A DNA stretch of 56,136 bases from Lobulomyces angularis (Eukaryota; Chytridiomycota; Chytridiomycetes; Lobulomycetales; Lobulomycetaceae): assembly GCA_027604685.1 (NCBI GenBank), contig JADHYX010000113.1, forward strand, positions 1-56,136, read 5' to 3'. This document shows positions 55,701 through 56,136 of the stretch, piece after piece (the first letter of the stretch is position 1; every line of letters starts with the position of its first letter). Both the position numbers and the translations under genes were made by a program. The notes below the pieces were generated by a model. It had not been told where the DNA came from, searched no databases, and saw only the letters and a list, made by a program, of their open reading frames with translations.

Positions 55701-55988
55701 ATGAAAGTATGTGCAATTTTTCCTTTGGGATTGAATAAATAAAGTTTAATGTAAAAAAATTTTTTTACTGTGATCCAAAATAATTAATGCTTGGGCATTT
55801 TCTTTTTGAACATAAAAATTGCTCTCAAAATAGTGATCACCAAAAAAAATGAGCGTTTAGATAAATTGTGATTGTAGTTCTCAAAATCACAAAGGTGAAC
55901 GAACGTTAAGGTAAATTTTATTGTATTGTAAAAAAAAACTATAAATATAGAAAAAAATCCCTTTTTTTTTTATTTTTTTTTTAACAAA
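55701..55988. promoter_or_regulatory. Divergent promoter region of ABP1 and the edge gene
   Basis: A 288-bp AT-rich spacer between two divergent start codons. No specific element recognised; a T-run directly precedes the right-hand ATG. Confidence 0.4.
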
Positions 55989-56136
55989 ATGGAAAAACAT
56001 TCTGGTAATAAAACAAAAATTTTTACAGGAACATCTGATCAATATGAAAAAATGGAAACTTTAATTTATACTTCGAATCGATTAACTATTCTTACAACTC
56101 ATTTTTTTAAATATTTTATGTTAAACTACCCTGACA
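55989..56136 (+). CDS. Partial gene of unknown function, runs off the window
   Basis: ATG 55989 opens a frame without stops to the window edge (49 codons): begins MEKHSGNKTKIFTGTSDQ and continues with TLIYTSNRLTILTTHFF. The start has AACAAA upstream, A at -3. No family is recognisable from so short a piece. Confidence 0.5.
   Translation, partial: MEKHSGNKTKIFTGTSDQYEKMETLIYTSNRLTILTTHFFKYFMLNYPD

Noticed and set aside
1..56136. CRISPR arrays, tRNA, rRNA, transposons, viral genes
   Set aside because: No regular spacer array, no recognisable tRNA B-box with cloverleaf, no transposase, reverse transcriptase or viral protein seen on reading both strands.

Overview
The window is nuclear DNA of a very AT-rich, gene-dense, intron-rich fungus. 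Genes are split by many short introns (mostly about 40-70 nt, GT...AG, T-rich). They sit about 2-3 kb apart on both strands, separated by homopolymer-laden spacers. The gene set points to a zoosporic (flagellated) fungal lineage. Typical fungal actin-patch and cytokinesis proteins (Sla1, Abp1, a Cdc15/Imp2/Hof1-type F-BAR protein) lie beside three flagellar genes (IFT25, CCDC39, CC2D2A). A secreted tyrosinase, an oxygen-using enzyme, argues against anaerobic gut chytrids. I cannot place it to genus. No rRNA, tRNA, CRISPR or transposon was recognised.

Layout: 0.1-1.5 kb SURF6/RRP14 (-); 3.2-5.7 kb a type I surface glycoprotein with 27-bp repeats (+); 6.2-6.9 kb unknown protein (+); 7.8-8.8 kb unknown 7-TM protein (+); 9.2-14.5 kb SLA1 (-); 15.5-17.7 kb U2AF large subunit (-); 18.3-20.8 kb gene relics including a broken BAR-domain gene (-); 21.1 kb small secreted Cys-rich protein (-); 22.2 kb small protein with a CSNAP/COPS9-like motif (-); 23.0 kb IFT25 (-); 24.0-28.1 kb CCDC39 (-); 28.5-35.3 kb CC2D2A (+); 35.5 kb PTRHD1 (+); 36.1-38.1 kb F-BAR/SH3 (-); 38.5-39.9 kb RPA2 (+); 40.4-42.1 kb tyrosinase (-); 42.5-43.0 kb CRIPT (-); 43.2-45.6 kb intronless CCCH zinc-finger protein (+); 45.8-49.6 kb VPS35 (-); 49.8-50.8 kb second membrane protein (-); 51.1-52.9 kb RTF1 (-); 53.1-55.7 kb ABP1 (-); 56.0 kb start of a gene running off the end (+).

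The most interesting signal is an 11-bp element, TTTAAACTCCG, seen three times in the window. Each copy lies 26-62 bp upstream of the start codon of one of the three flagellar genes; none was found elsewhere by eye. It is a candidate, apparently undescribed, flagellar-gene cis element. Other points of interest are a diverged ~48-bp repeat in the promoter shared by the F-BAR gene and RPA2, a frame-breaking 18-A run inside SLA1, a BAR-domain gene broken at several places, and conserved Ark/Prk-type kinase motifs in an Asn-rich Sla1 tail.

Gene models were built by hand from splice signals and frame continuity. Start/stop coordinates are firm where stated; the internal exon ends of the longest genes (CCDC39, CC2D2A, VPS35, ABP1) were not all checked.
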